Origin: Streptomyces scopuliridis RB72 | GTDB lineage: Bacteria > Actinomycetota > Actinomycetes > Streptomycetales > Streptomycetaceae | Assembly: GCF_000718095.1 (NCBI RefSeq) | Contig: NZ_JOEI01000019.1 | Coordinates: forward strand, 1 to 64,000 | Direction: 5' to 3' | Length of the DNA stretch: 64,000 bases | Shown: positions 46,651-56,781 of the stretch, one piece after another | Layout: each line of letters begins with the position of its first letter | Position numbering within the stretch: the first letter of the stretch is position 1 | Notes under the pieces: generated by a model | Told to the model about the DNA's origin: nothing | Database searches by the model: none | What the model saw: only the letters and a program-made list of their open reading frames with translations | Position numbers and translations under genes: made by a program

Positions 46651-47056
46651 GGTTGCAGGAATCCGGCAGCGCCGCGATACGCAGCAGCGTCCTGTCCCCG
46701 GCCGACCCGTCCACGTGCATCGACGCCCGGTCCCGGCTGCCTGTCGAGCGCAGTGTGAAGACATCGCCGTCGTCGTTGGCGTACCGCACCGATCCGTTGT
46801 CCCCGCCGGTGCGGTGCGCCGGGTCGCCCTCCAGACAGCCGACGGCGGTGGTCTGGTACTCCCGCAGCACGCCGTCGTCCGCCGCGAGCACCGTCCCGTA
46901 CCCGTCCGTCCGCCAGATGCCGGTGGGCGGCACCGGCCGGGACGTGGCGCCCGCCGGGGCCGCGGGCATGGCCACCCAGCCCACCACCAACAGCAGCGCG
47001 ACCGCCGCCACGGCTCCGGGCCGCCGGCCCGGGGAACTCCTCCGTCGCATGGTCAT
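46650..47056 (-). pseudogene. Truncated secreted S41-peptidase-like protein, 5' part only
   Basis: From ATG 47056 (ribosome site GGGGGAAG) the frame encodes a signal peptide (AAVALLLVVGWVAMPA, cut after AGA) and about 100 residues resembling the N-terminus of Streptomyces S41-type peptidases: GIWRTDGYGTVL, LREYQTTAVGCL, then LPDSC. Near 46650 it runs into the antisense of the P450 fragment and the catalytic domains are absent. The two genes were convergent and both lost their 3' ends at the same joint. Confidence 0.72.
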
Positions 47057-47175
47057 GTCTTCCCCCGTCGATCGTTCAGGTACGACTCCCATGATCGGAT
47101 CGACGCCGGCCCCGGACCATCCCGCTGGCCACACACTCTGTGTGTGGAGAACCCCAGTTCGCCGTCAGGCGACCG

Positions 47176-47982
47176 TCACAGCCGACCCGCCTCGACGATC
47201 CGCCGCAGGAAGCGCCTCGTACGCTCCTGCCGCGGATTCCCGAATACCTCCTGGGGTGTACCGCGCTCCAGCACCACCCCGTTGTCCAGGAAACACACCT
47301 GGTCCGCGACCTCACGGGCGAAGCCCATCTCGTGCGTGGCCAGCACCATCGTCATCCCGTCGGCCTTCAGATCGCGTACGACCGAGAGCACCTCACCGAC
47401 GAGTTCGGGGTCGAGCGCCGCCGTGATCTCGTCCAGGAGCAGCAGCCGCGGCCGTACCGCCAGCGCGCGTACGATCGCGGCGCGCTGCTGCTGACCGCCG
47501 CTGAGCCGGTCCGGGTACTCCCCCGCCTTGTCCCCGAGGCCGAGCCGTCCCAGCAGCTCGCGTGCCCGCGCCTCCGCCTCCTCGCGGGACACGCCGAGGA
47601 CTCTGCGCGGCGCGAGCGTGATGTTCTGAAGGACCGTCATATGCGGGAAGAGGTTGTACGACTGGAACACCACCCCGATACGGCGGCGCACCGCGTCCGG
47701 GTCGGCCCGCGGGTCGGTGATCTCCTCGCCGTCGAGGAAGATCGCGCCGTCATCGATCTCCTCCAGCAGATTGGCGCACCGCAGCAGGGTCGACTTGCCC
47801 GAGCCGGAGGCGCCGATCAGCGCGGTCACGGTGTGCGGGGCCACATCCAGACTGACATCGCGCAGGACGACCCGGTCCCGCCCGAAGGTCTTGCGTACGG
47901 ACTCCAGGCGCAGCACCGGGCCATCGTCGCCGCCCGTCGCGCGGGTGTCGTCGGCTGCCGTACGGGTGTCGTCGGCCGTCAT
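47176..47982 (-). CDS. Polar amino-acid ABC transporter, ATP-binding protein (GlnQ-like)
   Basis: The 268-residue ATPase has Walker A GASGSGKST, Q-loop FQSYNLFPHM, signature LSGGQQQR and Walker B LLLDEITAALDPE, plus the H-loop THEM. The FQ-NLFPHMTVL segment is typical of glutamate/glutamine importers. The first 20 residues are a repetitive TADDTR linker. ATG 47982 overlaps the permease stop (ATGA). It is the last gene of a three-gene import operon. Confidence 0.92.
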   Translation of the reverse strand: MTADDTRTAADDTRATGGDDGPVLRLESVRKTFGRDRVVLRDVSLDVAPHTVTALIGASGSGKSTLLRCANLLEEIDDGAIFLDGEEITDPRADPDAVRRRIGVVFQSYNLFPHMTVLQNITLAPRRVLGVSREEAEARARELLGRLGLGDKAGEYPDRLSGGQQQRAAIVRALAVRPRLLLLDEITAALDPELVGEVLSVVRDLKADGMTMVLATHEMGFAREVADQVCFLDNGVVLERGTPQEVFGNPRQERTRRFLRRIVEAGRL

Positions 47983-48914
47983 ACGGTTCCTCCCTGGGCG
48001 CGTCGGCGGTCCATCCGGGCCGTGACCCAGTCCGTGAAGCGGGTCATCGGGATCGTCAGCGCGACGAAGACGAGACCCGCGACCACATACGGCGTGTAGT
48101 TGAAGTACTTTCCGGCGATGATCTGCGCCGCGTACACGGCGTCCACGGCCCCGGCGATCGACACGAGACCGGTGTCCTTCTGCAGCGACACCAGATCGTT
48201 GAGCAGCGGCGGCACGACACGCCGTACGGCCTGCGGAAGCACCACGTACCGCAGCGTCTTGGCGCTGGACAGCCCCAGCGAACGGGCCGCCGCCCGCTGC
48301 GAGGGGTGTACGGACTCGATGCCCGCCCGGAAGACCTCGGCGACATACGCGGAGTACGTCAGGACCAGCGCCGTCCCGCCCAGCAGCACGGGATCCGTGG
48401 TGACGCCCTCCAGCCGCAGCGCCGGGACACCGAAGACGACCATCAGCAGGCAGATGATCAGTGGCAGCCCGCGGAAGAAGTCGGTGTACGCGGTGGCCAG
48501 GGCGCGCACCGGGAAGAAGACCGGGCCCCGCAGGGTGCGGGCGACGGCCAGCAGCAGTCCGAGCAGCAGGACGCACACCCCGCAGATCGCCAGCAGCCGC
48601 AGATTGAGCAGCAGTCCGTCGAGGACCTTGGGCAGGGCCATACGCGCGTACTCGGCGCTGAAGAAGGTCTCGCGGGTGCGCTGCCAGCCGGGCGAGCCCG
48701 TGATGACGAGGAACAGGACCACGCCCGTCACCAGCGTGGAGAGCGCGGCGACGGCGGTGGCCCGGCGGGCGCGGGCGCGCTTGTACCGCTCGCGCGCGAT
48801 CCGCCGCGCCGAGGGCGTGTACGTGTCCTCGCCCCCGGCGCCGAGCCGGTCGTCGTTCCCGTTTTCGCCCTCGCCTTCGTCCTTCGTCATCCGGACGGTG
48901 TTCGAGGAGGTCAC
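47979..48914 (-). CDS. Polar amino-acid ABC transporter, permease
   Basis: The 311-residue protein has a cytoplasmic N-terminus of about 45 residues and about six membrane helices. The family motif TDFFRGLPLII and the EAA-type loop HPSQRAAARSLGLSS contact the ATPase. The GTG at 48914 overlaps the binding-protein stop by 4 nt (GTGA); an ATG at 48890 is an alternative. Longer upstream frames run through the binding-protein gene. Confidence 0.9.
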   Translation of the reverse strand: MTSSNTVRMTKDEGEGENGNDDRLGAGGEDTYTPSARRIARERYKRARARRATAVAALSTLVTGVVLFLVITGSPGWQRTRETFFSAEYARMALPKVLDGLLLNLRLLAICGVCVLLLGLLLAVARTLRGPVFFPVRALATAYTDFFRGLPLIICLLMVVFGVPALRLEGVTTDPVLLGGTALVLTYSAYVAEVFRAGIESVHPSQRAAARSLGLSSAKTLRYVVLPQAVRRVVPPLLNDLVSLQKDTGLVSIAGAVDAVYAAQIIAGKYFNYTPYVVAGLVFVALTIPMTRFTDWVTARMDRRRAQGGTV

Positions 48915-49792
48915 TTCAGCACCGGGGCGTCCACGGCGTCGGAGAGCCACTGCTTCTCCAGCGCGGCGAGTGTGCCGTCCGCCCGCAGCCCGTCGACCGC
49001 TTGGGAGACGCAGGACGTGAGCGCGCTGCCCTTGTCGAGGACGAGTCCGAACTGCTCCGCCGCGCCGGCCGAGTCCGCGAACTGGCCGACCACTTTCGCG
49101 TCCGGCACCTCCGCCGAGGTGATGTAGAAGGCCGTGGGCAGATCGACGACGATCGCGTCGACCTGGCCGTTGCGCAGCGCCGACTTGGCGAAGTCGTTCT
49201 TCTGGAAGACGGCGGGCTGCCGCGTCGGCTTGATGACCTGGTTGATCGTGTCGAGGCTCGTGGTGCCGACCTGTGCGCCGAGCTTGGCGTCCTTGAGAGC
49301 GGCGGTGGTCGTCGCCTTGGCGTACGGGGAGTCCTTCAGCGCGATGACGGCCTGCCGTACGTCGTAGTAGCCCGAGGAGAAGTCGACGGCCTTCTTGCGC
49401 TCGTCGCTGATGGAGATCTGGTTGATGTCGAAGTCGAAGTTCTTCTCGCCGGGTGCGAACGAGTTGTTGAACGGCACGGTCTGCCAGACGACTTGGTTCT
49501 TCTCGTACCCCAGGGCCTTGGCCACGGCATACGTCACCGCCGACTCGAAGCCCTTGCCGCTCGCCGGATCGTCGTCCTGGAACCAGGGCGCGTAGGCCGG
49601 CTTGTCCGTGCCCACCGTCAGCTTCCCCTTCGCTTCCGTGGCCAGTACGCCCGGGTCGCAGGAGGACGCGGCGGACGACGAGGACGGCGCGTCGGCTCCG
49701 GTCGATGTGTCCTGCGGGGCGCAGGCCGTGGCGGCGGCGATGACGAACAGGGCGGGAAGCGCGGGGAGAAGGCTTCGGGCGGTGAGGTGCAT
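48911..49792 (-). CDS. Amino-acid ABC transporter, substrate-binding lipoprotein
   Basis: The 293-residue precursor has a lipoprotein signal with lipobox ATAC (Cys about residue 24), a Ser/Ala-rich linker, and the solute-binding family 3 fold: KLTVGTDKPAYAPWF, FDFDINQISISDERKKAVDFS, LGAQVGTTSLDTI. It should capture a polar amino acid outside the membrane and pass it to the permease encoded next. The ATG at 49792 lacks a strong ribosome site but is the only start that gives the signal peptide. Confidence 0.9.
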   Translation of the reverse strand: MHLTARSLLPALPALFVIAAATACAPQDTSTGADAPSSSSAASSCDPGVLATEAKGKLTVGTDKPAYAPWFQDDDPASGKGFESAVTYAVAKALGYEKNQVVWQTVPFNNSFAPGEKNFDFDINQISISDERKKAVDFSSGYYDVRQAVIALKDSPYAKATTTAALKDAKLGAQVGTTSLDTINQVIKPTRQPAVFQKNDFAKSALRNGQVDAIVVDLPTAFYITSAEVPDAKVVGQFADSAGAAEQFGLVLDKGSALTSCVSQAVDGLRADGTLAALEKQWLSDAVDAPVLK

Positions 49793-50063
49793 GGCGGGAG
49801 AGTGGCACCGCACAGGGGGATCTGTCGAGATCACAGCGTTGCGATCGCATGAATTCCGCCGGTGGGCGGGGCCGCGTGGCCGGGATCCGCTCACCCGTGC
49901 CCCCCTGGCCCCCGGACCGACCCGCGCGGCACCCCGCACAGCCCGCGCGGCTCCCGCCGTCCGGCGGACGATCTCCGCCATCTGGCGCTCCCGACGGGCT
50001 CGGTCCGGAGGCAGGATGGCCGCACCGGTCACAGGGACGTGACCGCGACGTAGGGAGATGCCC

Positions 50064-50333
50064 ATGAACGCCACCCCGCCCTCCGGTGTACGGGCCGACC
50101 GGACCGGTCCGCCGCCACCGCCGTTCGACCCGGAACTCGCCGCGGCGCTCGGTGTGATCGGTGAGCAGATGGACGCCCTCCTGAACCTCGATGACATACC
50201 CGCCATACGCGGGAGCGAGATCATGGCCCGGCTCTCGGACGAGGACCTGCGGCAGGATGGCGCGTTCGAGATCGAGGAGCGTACGGTGGCGGGCCCGCCG
50301 GGCGAGCCGGACATCTCCCTGCTGATCTGCCGA
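50064..50333 (+). pseudogene. Alpha/beta-hydrolase (HSL-like esterase) N-terminal fragment
   Basis: From ATG 50064 (site GGGAG) about 90 codons read like the N-terminal cap region of a lipase/esterase of the fold-3 type: FDPELAAALGVIGEQ, DDIPAIR, LSDEDLRQDGAFEIEERTV, DISLLICR. The hydrolase body, which would start with an HGGG motif, is missing. The sequence switches at about 50333 into the PucR-like fragment in another frame. Confidence 0.65.
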
Positions 50334-50830
50334 GGCGGTGCGGGTCCGGGACGCCCGGCCGCCGCTGTCCGCCGGCCGGCGCGCGGGTGTCGGTCCCGCG
50401 GTGCCCGTGCTCGAACTGCCGGCGTCCGCGGCGGCCGCCAGAACCGCGCTGCGGTTTACGGCAGAGGGCACGGACCAGGATCCCGGGCCGAGGACGGTGT
50501 ACGCCGACGAGTTGGGCGGTCTCGCCCTGCTGGCGGGCTCCGTCGGCCCGGACACGGAGCCGATTCCCGACGTACGGGCGCTGGACCGCGCCCTCGCCGC
50601 GGCCCCCTGGGCGGCCGGCACGCTCCATACGGTCGCGTACGCCACGAGCCTGCGCGCCGCCGCCGCCGAGCTGAACATGCATCACTCCACGCTCCAGGAC
50701 CGGCTGGCGCAGGCGGAACACTGGCTCGGCTGGCCGGTGCACGATCCGCGGGGACGGCTGCGGCTCCAACTGGCCCTCGCGCTCTGGCGGCTGCACCGCA
50801 ACCTCCACCTCCGAGCGGGCAGGCAGTCAG
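50334..50830 (+). pseudogene. PucR/CdaR-type transcription regulator, C-terminal fragment
   Basis: This frame ends with a PucR-type helix-turn-helix: TLHTVAYATSLRAAAAELN, then MHHSTLQDRLAQAEHWLGW and LRLQLALALWRLHR. The preceding 100 residues look like the linker domain of such regulators. There is no start codon with a ribosome site, and the N-terminal half is absent. The frame stays open past the expected end and runs in phase into the MocR-like fragment that follows. Confidence 0.7.
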
Positions 50831-50991
50831 GCACGTCGCGTCACGTCACGTCATGTCACGTACGGAGCGGCCGCGCGCGTACCGACACCGCGACACCGCG
50901 ACACCGGATGAAGGACCAATTCACTCTCCCTCCACCACAGTGGTCCGCCGACGAGCGTCCCCTCCATGACCAATCCGCCTACTGTGACCCC

Positions 50992-51225
50992 ATGAGTGCC
51001 ACGCCGCCCTTCCCCAGCCGCGTGACCGGCCGTATCTCCGCCGCCCGGCTGGCTAATACCCTCGGGAACTGGCGTGTGGGTGGCCCCCGCAGCGGCGGCA
51101 AGGATCTGGCCGACGCCCTCGCGGCCCTCGTCCACGACGGCCGGCTTCCTCCGGGCATCCGTCTTCCCCCGGAGCGCGAGCTGGCCACCGCCCTCGGCGT
51201 CAGCCGGACCATGATCGGCGCGGCC
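50992..51225 (+). pseudogene. GntR/MocR-type regulator, N-terminal DNA-binding fragment
   Basis: From ATG 50992 about 75 codons encode the start of a MocR-type regulator: RISAARLANTLGNWR, then the winged-helix part DLADALAALVHDGRLPPGIR and LPPERELATALGVSRTMIGAA. The rest of the winged helix and the whole aminotransferase-like domain (about 350 residues) are missing. The sequence breaks near 51225, just before the methyltransferase gene. Confidence 0.75.
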
Positions 51226-51269
51226 TGCCCGAGGCGAGGCGTGGGGCTCTGTCGTTACCCTGGGCCTTG

Positions 51270-52097
51270 ATGTTCACACCTCAGGGCCCGACCCTTCGCG
51301 AACTCGCCGTGCAGGCGTTCTCATCCATCGAGCACGGCTACGACCTGCTGGCGCCGAAGTTCGACCACACGCCGTTCCGTACGCCCGATCATCTGCTGGA
51401 CGCGGTGGTACGTACGGTCCGGCCGCTCGGGCCGTTCGCCACGGGGCTCGACATCTGCTGCGGAACCGGGGCCGGAGTGGGTGTGCTGCGGCGGTTGTGC
51501 GACGAGCGGGTCACCGGTGTCGATTTCAGCGCGGGCATGCTCGCCGCCGCCGCTTCTGCCCCTGCCTCCGCCTCCGCCGCCGCTTCTGCCCCTGCCTCCG
51601 CCCCCGCCTCCCGGTCTGGCTCCGCCGCCAGCCCCGCTTCCCGGTCTGCCTCCGCCCCCGCCTCCGCCGAGTTCACCTCGGCGGCCGTCGACTGGGTACG
51701 GGCCGACGCGCGCGCCCTGCCCTTCGCGCCGGCCTTCGATCTGGCCGTCAGCTTCGGCGCGTTCGGCCATTTCCTGCCCGCCGAACGCCCCGTACTGTTC
51801 GCGCAGGCCCACGCGGTGCTCCGGCCGGGCGGTCTGTTCGTCTTTCCCCTTCCTGCGCCGCCCCACGTCGGCTCCCCTCTCTACTGGGCGCTCTGGGGCT
51901 TCGATTCGGCGATGCGGCTGCGCAATCTGCTCTGGCATCCGCGATTCGTCATGTACTACCGCACGTTCAGGCTTCCCGAGGTACTGGACGAACTGGCGCG
52001 GACAGGGTTCGCCACGGAACTCCTCCCGCTGACGGACCTCGGCCAACGCCCCGACGGCAGCCCCCGATGCGCGCTGGTGGTGGCCCTCCGGGAGTGA
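51270..52097 (+). CDS. Class I SAM-dependent methyltransferase with a low-complexity insert
   Basis: The 275-residue protein has the methyltransferase SAM motif LDICCGTGAGVGVL (near 55), an acidic loop VTGVDFSAGML, VDWVRADARALPF, FDLAVSFGAFGHF and LRPGGLFVFPL. Between motif II and the ADARALPF segment is an insert of about 40 Ala/Ser/Pro residues from short DNA repeats. The target is unknown. ATG 51270 is chosen; a TTG directly before it is also open. It has no intact partner nearby. Confidence 0.82.
   Translation: MFTPQGPTLRELAVQAFSSIEHGYDLLAPKFDHTPFRTPDHLLDAVVRTVRPLGPFATGLDICCGTGAGVGVLRRLCDERVTGVDFSAGMLAAAASAPASASAAASAPASAPASRSGSAASPASRSASAPASAEFTSAAVDWVRADARALPFAPAFDLAVSFGAFGHFLPAERPVLFAQAHAVLRPGGLFVFPLPAPPHVGSPLYWALWGFDSAMRLRNLLWHPRFVMYYRTFRLPEVLDELARTGFATELLPLTDLGQRPDGSPRCALVVALRE
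51546..51605 (+). repeat. 30-bp tandem repeat inside the methyltransferase gene
   Basis: Two nearly identical 30-nt units (CCGCCGCTTCTGCCCCTGCC...) encode ten residues each (AAASAPASAS-like). Shorter CGCCTCC-type repeats follow to about 51665. They build the low-complexity loop and probably vary by slippage. Confidence 0.8.
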
Positions 52098-52130
52098 GCC
52101 CCGTACTCCCGTGGGCCCTCTCGGATCCGG

Positions 52131-52655
52131 TCAGTCGTCCAGTGCCCGTCCCGGTCCCCGGGGCCCCGGACGTTCGTCGAGCACTTCGGGAAACTCCTGG
52201 TCCCGTGGTTGCGGCGGCTGCGGACCATGGCCGGTCATGATGATGGTCTGCTCGATGCGCACCACGCGGTAGACATCCCCGCCGATGATCACCTGGTCCT
52301 CGCCGCGTACGATCGCCTCGGCGGCCCGGGCGAAGCGCGGCCCCAACTCGCCCGCGTCCACGGCCCGTACCCGCAGCACATCACGGAGATCCGTCCTGGC
52401 CTCCTCCTCGGCCGGAACCGCCGGAAAGAGCTGCCGCCAGCCGCCGTCCTCGTGGAGCATCGCCGAATACGCCGTGTAGTGCGAGACCGACGTCCGCTCC
52501 CAGTCCGGGCCGTTGACCGGGAACTTACGCCGTAGCGCCTCCTCACGCTGGCCCAGCTCCAGCAGTCGCCGGGCCGCCGCGTCGTCGAACAACCCGCCCG
52601 CGGACTCACCGTCCGCCGTCTCATCGTCCGCTGCCTCATCGGCGTTCGCGCTCAC
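52131..52655 (-). CDS. DUF5954-like conserved actinomycete protein
   Basis: The 174-residue protein (from GTG 52655; an in-frame ATG at 52727 adds 24 residues) is acidic at its N-terminus. It then has REEALRRKFPVNGPDW, a central helical part and the strand pair EDQVIIGGDVYRVVRIEQTI, ending in a Pro-rich tail. The pattern resembles Streptomyces DUF5954 proteins of unknown function. No membrane segment or catalytic motif is visible. Confidence 0.6.
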   Translation of the reverse strand: MSANADEAADDETADGESAGGLFDDAAARRLLELGQREEALRRKFPVNGPDWERTSVSHYTAYSAMLHEDGGWRQLFPAVPAEEEARTDLRDVLRVRAVDAGELGPRFARAAEAIVRGEDQVIIGGDVYRVVRIEQTIIMTGHGPQPPQPRDQEFPEVLDERPGPRGPGRALDD

Positions 52656-52767
52656 GTGAGTAGCGTGCCGCAAAACAGCGGTCCCCGAGGACGGGACAGG
52701 AGGATCTTCCGGGGTAAATCCCGCCATTTTTACGTGGTGCGGATCGGCCGAGGACCGCCGTCCGCGG

Positions 52768-54129
<1,362 letters not shown>

Positions 54130-54344
54130 TTACCCCATGCGCCCGCGGCGCCGGTCCGCGTGGTGCGGACAGGGCGGCCGGTGCGCCGGGGCTAGGGTGA
54201 CGATCCGTTGGTGCGTGCAGGACGTCGTCCGCGAGATGCCGTCCGAAGCCGTTCGCGGGAAGCGGTCTGTGGAAGCGGTCCGTGAGGCGGTCCGCGGAAG
54301 CGGTCCGCCGGTGAGGGAAAGCGCGAAGGAAAGCAGGTGCCCCC

Positions 54345-55034
54345 GTGCCCGAGAGACTTCCCGTGGCACCGCGGTGGGCCGTGGGCGCGCTGCTGACCAT
54401 GACCTTCGCGACCGGTCTCGTGGACGCGGTGAGCTATCTGCGGCTGGGGCATGTCTTCGTCGCCAATATGACCGGCAACCTCGTCTTCCTCGGGTTCTCC
54501 CTCGCGGGGGCGTACCAGCTGCCGGTGGTGGCGCCGATCGTGGCCATGACGGCCTTCGTCCTGGGGGCGTTCTTCGGCGGGCAGCTCAGCAGGTTCCTCG
54601 GCGGCCGGCCCCGGTTCTGGCTCGGTTGCGCCTTCGCGTGCCAGACCGCCGGACTCACGCTGACGGCTCTGCTGCTCGGTACGGGGGTGCTCCGCCCCGA
54701 CGGCCGGATCGTACTGGTGATCATCGCGCTGCTCGGTGGTTGCTGCGGTCTGCAGAACGCGACGGTGCGCCTGCTCGCCCCCCGGGATCTGACGACGACC
54801 GTCCTCACCCAGACGCTCACCGGGCTCACGGCGGAGAGCGCGCTCGGGGCCGGCATCGGTAAGAAACCGCACCGCAAGGTCGGCTCGGTGCTGGCCATGT
54901 TCGCCGGGGCGGCGACCGGCGGACTGCTGCTTCAGATCACGCCGGCGGGGGTTGTCGGGCTGGCCGCCGTCCTGGTGGGGAGCGTCGCCTGTGTCTTCGC
55001 GCTGGGCCCTGAGCCGGACGAGCCCACGGTCTGA
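54345..55034 (+). CDS. DUF1275 (YoaK-type) membrane protein
   Basis: The 229-residue protein has about six hydrophobic helices. Family signatures are ATGLVDAVSYLRLGHVFVANMTGN near the N-terminus and CCGLQNATVRLL in the middle. The function of DUF1275 proteins is not established; transport has been proposed. GTG 54345 gives the family-like start. It is a single gene between two genes on the opposite strand. Confidence 0.85.
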   Translation: MPERLPVAPRWAVGALLTMTFATGLVDAVSYLRLGHVFVANMTGNLVFLGFSLAGAYQLPVVAPIVAMTAFVLGAFFGGQLSRFLGGRPRFWLGCAFACQTAGLTLTALLLGTGVLRPDGRIVLVIIALLGGCCGLQNATVRLLAPRDLTTTVLTQTLTGLTAESALGAGIGKKPHRKVGSVLAMFAGAATGGLLLQITPAGVVGLAAVLVGSVACVFALGPEPDEPTV

Positions 55035-55070
55035 GGACGCCCGGCCCGCGCCGCCTGCCGGTCGGCCGCG

Positions 55071-55664
55071 CTATGCGGCGACGGCGAGCAACTCCTCCAC
55101 CCGCCGCAGCGCTTCACGGACATTCTCCTCGGAGGTGGCCTCCCGCGCCTCGGCCGGGGTCATCCAGCGCAACGGGGCGTCGGGGTTCTCCGGCCGTGCC
55201 GCGTCGGGGTCGGCCGTGGCCAGGACGAACCGGAGGTCCGCGTGTTCATGCGCGGGTTCACCGCCGCCCGCGGCGACCGGCACGATCACCACCTGTACGA
55301 GCTGCGCGAGGGACGCGTCCGGATACGGGACCAGGTCCCCGAGCCCGGTCTCCTCCTGCCCCTCCCGCAACACGACCTCCAGCGGATCGCTCTCGCCCGG
55401 ATCGCCATGGCCCCCGATCTGGAGCCATGAGCCCTGGCGCGCGTGCCAGCGCATCAGCACCCGTCCGCTCCCGGGGTGCACGATCAGCGCGGACGCCGTC
55501 ACATGCAGCGGAATCGAGCGCAGCCAGGGATCGTCCGTGCCCTCCACCAGCGCGCGGACGCGGGCCGCGTCGGCGGCCTCCCGGGCATCCCGTGTCCGGT
55601 ACTGGGACAACAGATCGACGATCGGTCGGCCGACAGCGTGCATCGCGTTCTCCATACCCGTCAA
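55071..55664 (-). CDS. NUDIX hydrolase
   Basis: This 197-residue protein carries a Nudix box GGHGDPGESDPLEVVLRE followed by GQEETGL. One more residue than the canonical spacing lies before the RE pair, which is seen in some actinomycete members. Such enzymes cleave a nucleoside diphosphate linked to another moiety; the substrate is not predictable here. The N-terminal 45 residues are helical. It is cytoplasmic. Confidence 0.83.
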   Translation of the reverse strand: MTGMENAMHAVGRPIVDLLSQYRTRDAREAADAARVRALVEGTDDPWLRSIPLHVTASALIVHPGSGRVLMRWHARQGSWLQIGGHGDPGESDPLEVVLREGQEETGLGDLVPYPDASLAQLVQVVIVPVAAGGGEPAHEHADLRFVLATADPDAARPENPDAPLRWMTPAEAREATSEENVREALRRVEELLAVAA

Positions 55665-55803
55665 CTCGTTGAAGCGGCGTGGCCGTCGCGCGCCACGCCA
55701 CCGAGGACGTTACGGATTACGGCGGCCGATGTCCTCCGGGTTTTCCGCGCTCGTTCTCCGCGCTCGTTCTCCGCACTCGATTCTCCGCGCTCGGTTTCCG
55801 CGT

Positions 55804-56607
55804 TCAGGGCTTGCGGCCCACTCCGCCCCACATCGGGATGTTCGCGGCCCGCGCGTCGTGCGGCCCCGGCCGCCAGTCCGGCAGCGCCACGACTCCGGGC
55901 GCCAGCAGATCCGTACCGTCGAAGAAGCGTCGTACCCGGTCGCGCGTCCGGGGCGTGGCGGCGCCATGGGCGGCGGCCCGCTCGTTGTACACCCGCATCG
56001 ACTCGGCCACCTCGTCCGCGCCGATGTCGCTCGCCGGATGGGAGAGCACGAGATGGCTGCCCGAGGGCAGCGCGTCCAGCAGCCGGGCCGCGAGGCCGTA
56101 CGGGCCGTCCGCGTCCGGGATGTACTGGAGGATCGCCACGAGCATCAGCCCCACCGGCCGGCTGAAGTCCAGTGTGTGCGCGGCTTCCGCGAGGACGGAC
56201 TCCACGTCGCGGGCGTCGGCCTCGATGTAGTCGGTCCTCCCCTCGGGCGTCCCTTCGAGCAGCGCCCGCGCGTGGGCCAGCACGATCCGGTCGTTGTCCA
56301 CATAGACGACCCGGGAGTCCGGGGCGACGGACTGGGCCACCTCGTGGGTGTTGTCCGCGGCGGGGATGCCCGTACCGATGTCCAGGAACTGCCGGATTCC
56401 GGCTTCCCCGGCGAGATACCGGACGGTCCTGCCGAGGAAGGCGCGGTTGGCGCGGACGGCGGGCACGATCCCCGGGTTGGCCACGGCCGCGAGCTCGGCG
56501 GCCTCCTGGTCGGCGGGGAAGTGGTGCGTGCCGCCCAGCCATGCGTCGTACACCCGTGCGGGGTGTGCCACGCCCGAGTCGAATTCCGGCGGTCGCTCCG
56601 CGCCCAT
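55804..56607 (-). CDS. SAM-dependent methyltransferase, DUF574 (Methyltransf_19)
   Basis: The 267-residue protein matches the actinomycete DUF574 pattern: HPARVYDAWLGGTHHFPADQ, NRAFLGRTVRYL, QFLDIGTGIPAADNTHEVAQ, VVYVDNDRIVLAHARALL, RPVGLMLVAILQYI. This family is very abundant in Streptomyces. Its substrates are mostly unknown. ATG 56607 follows GAGAGGTGG; open frame further upstream lacks the family pattern. Confidence 0.9.
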   Translation of the reverse strand: MGAERPPEFDSGVAHPARVYDAWLGGTHHFPADQEAAELAAVANPGIVPAVRANRAFLGRTVRYLAGEAGIRQFLDIGTGIPAADNTHEVAQSVAPDSRVVYVDNDRIVLAHARALLEGTPEGRTDYIEADARDVESVLAEAAHTLDFSRPVGLMLVAILQYIPDADGPYGLAARLLDALPSGSHLVLSHPASDIGADEVAESMRVYNERAAAHGAATPRTRDRVRRFFDGTDLLAPGVVALPDWRPGPHDARAANIPMWGGVGRKP

Positions 56608-56781
56608 CGCATCCACCTCTCGGTCCCGTCGTCCCAGCACACGGCAGGTTCCCTCAGCAGCCACAGACCAGCGGGCACAGAGCAGGAGCCACAGCCCAGG
56701 AGCCACAGGGTACGCACCGGGCAGCGCGGCGAGCACCCTCCGGTTGCGACTTGGGGTGACCGATCACATACGCTGCGCTAC

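Noticed and set aside
47979..50678. Very long minus-strand frame including the permease
   Set aside because: The upstream part runs out of frame through the binding-protein gene; the true permease starts at 48914.
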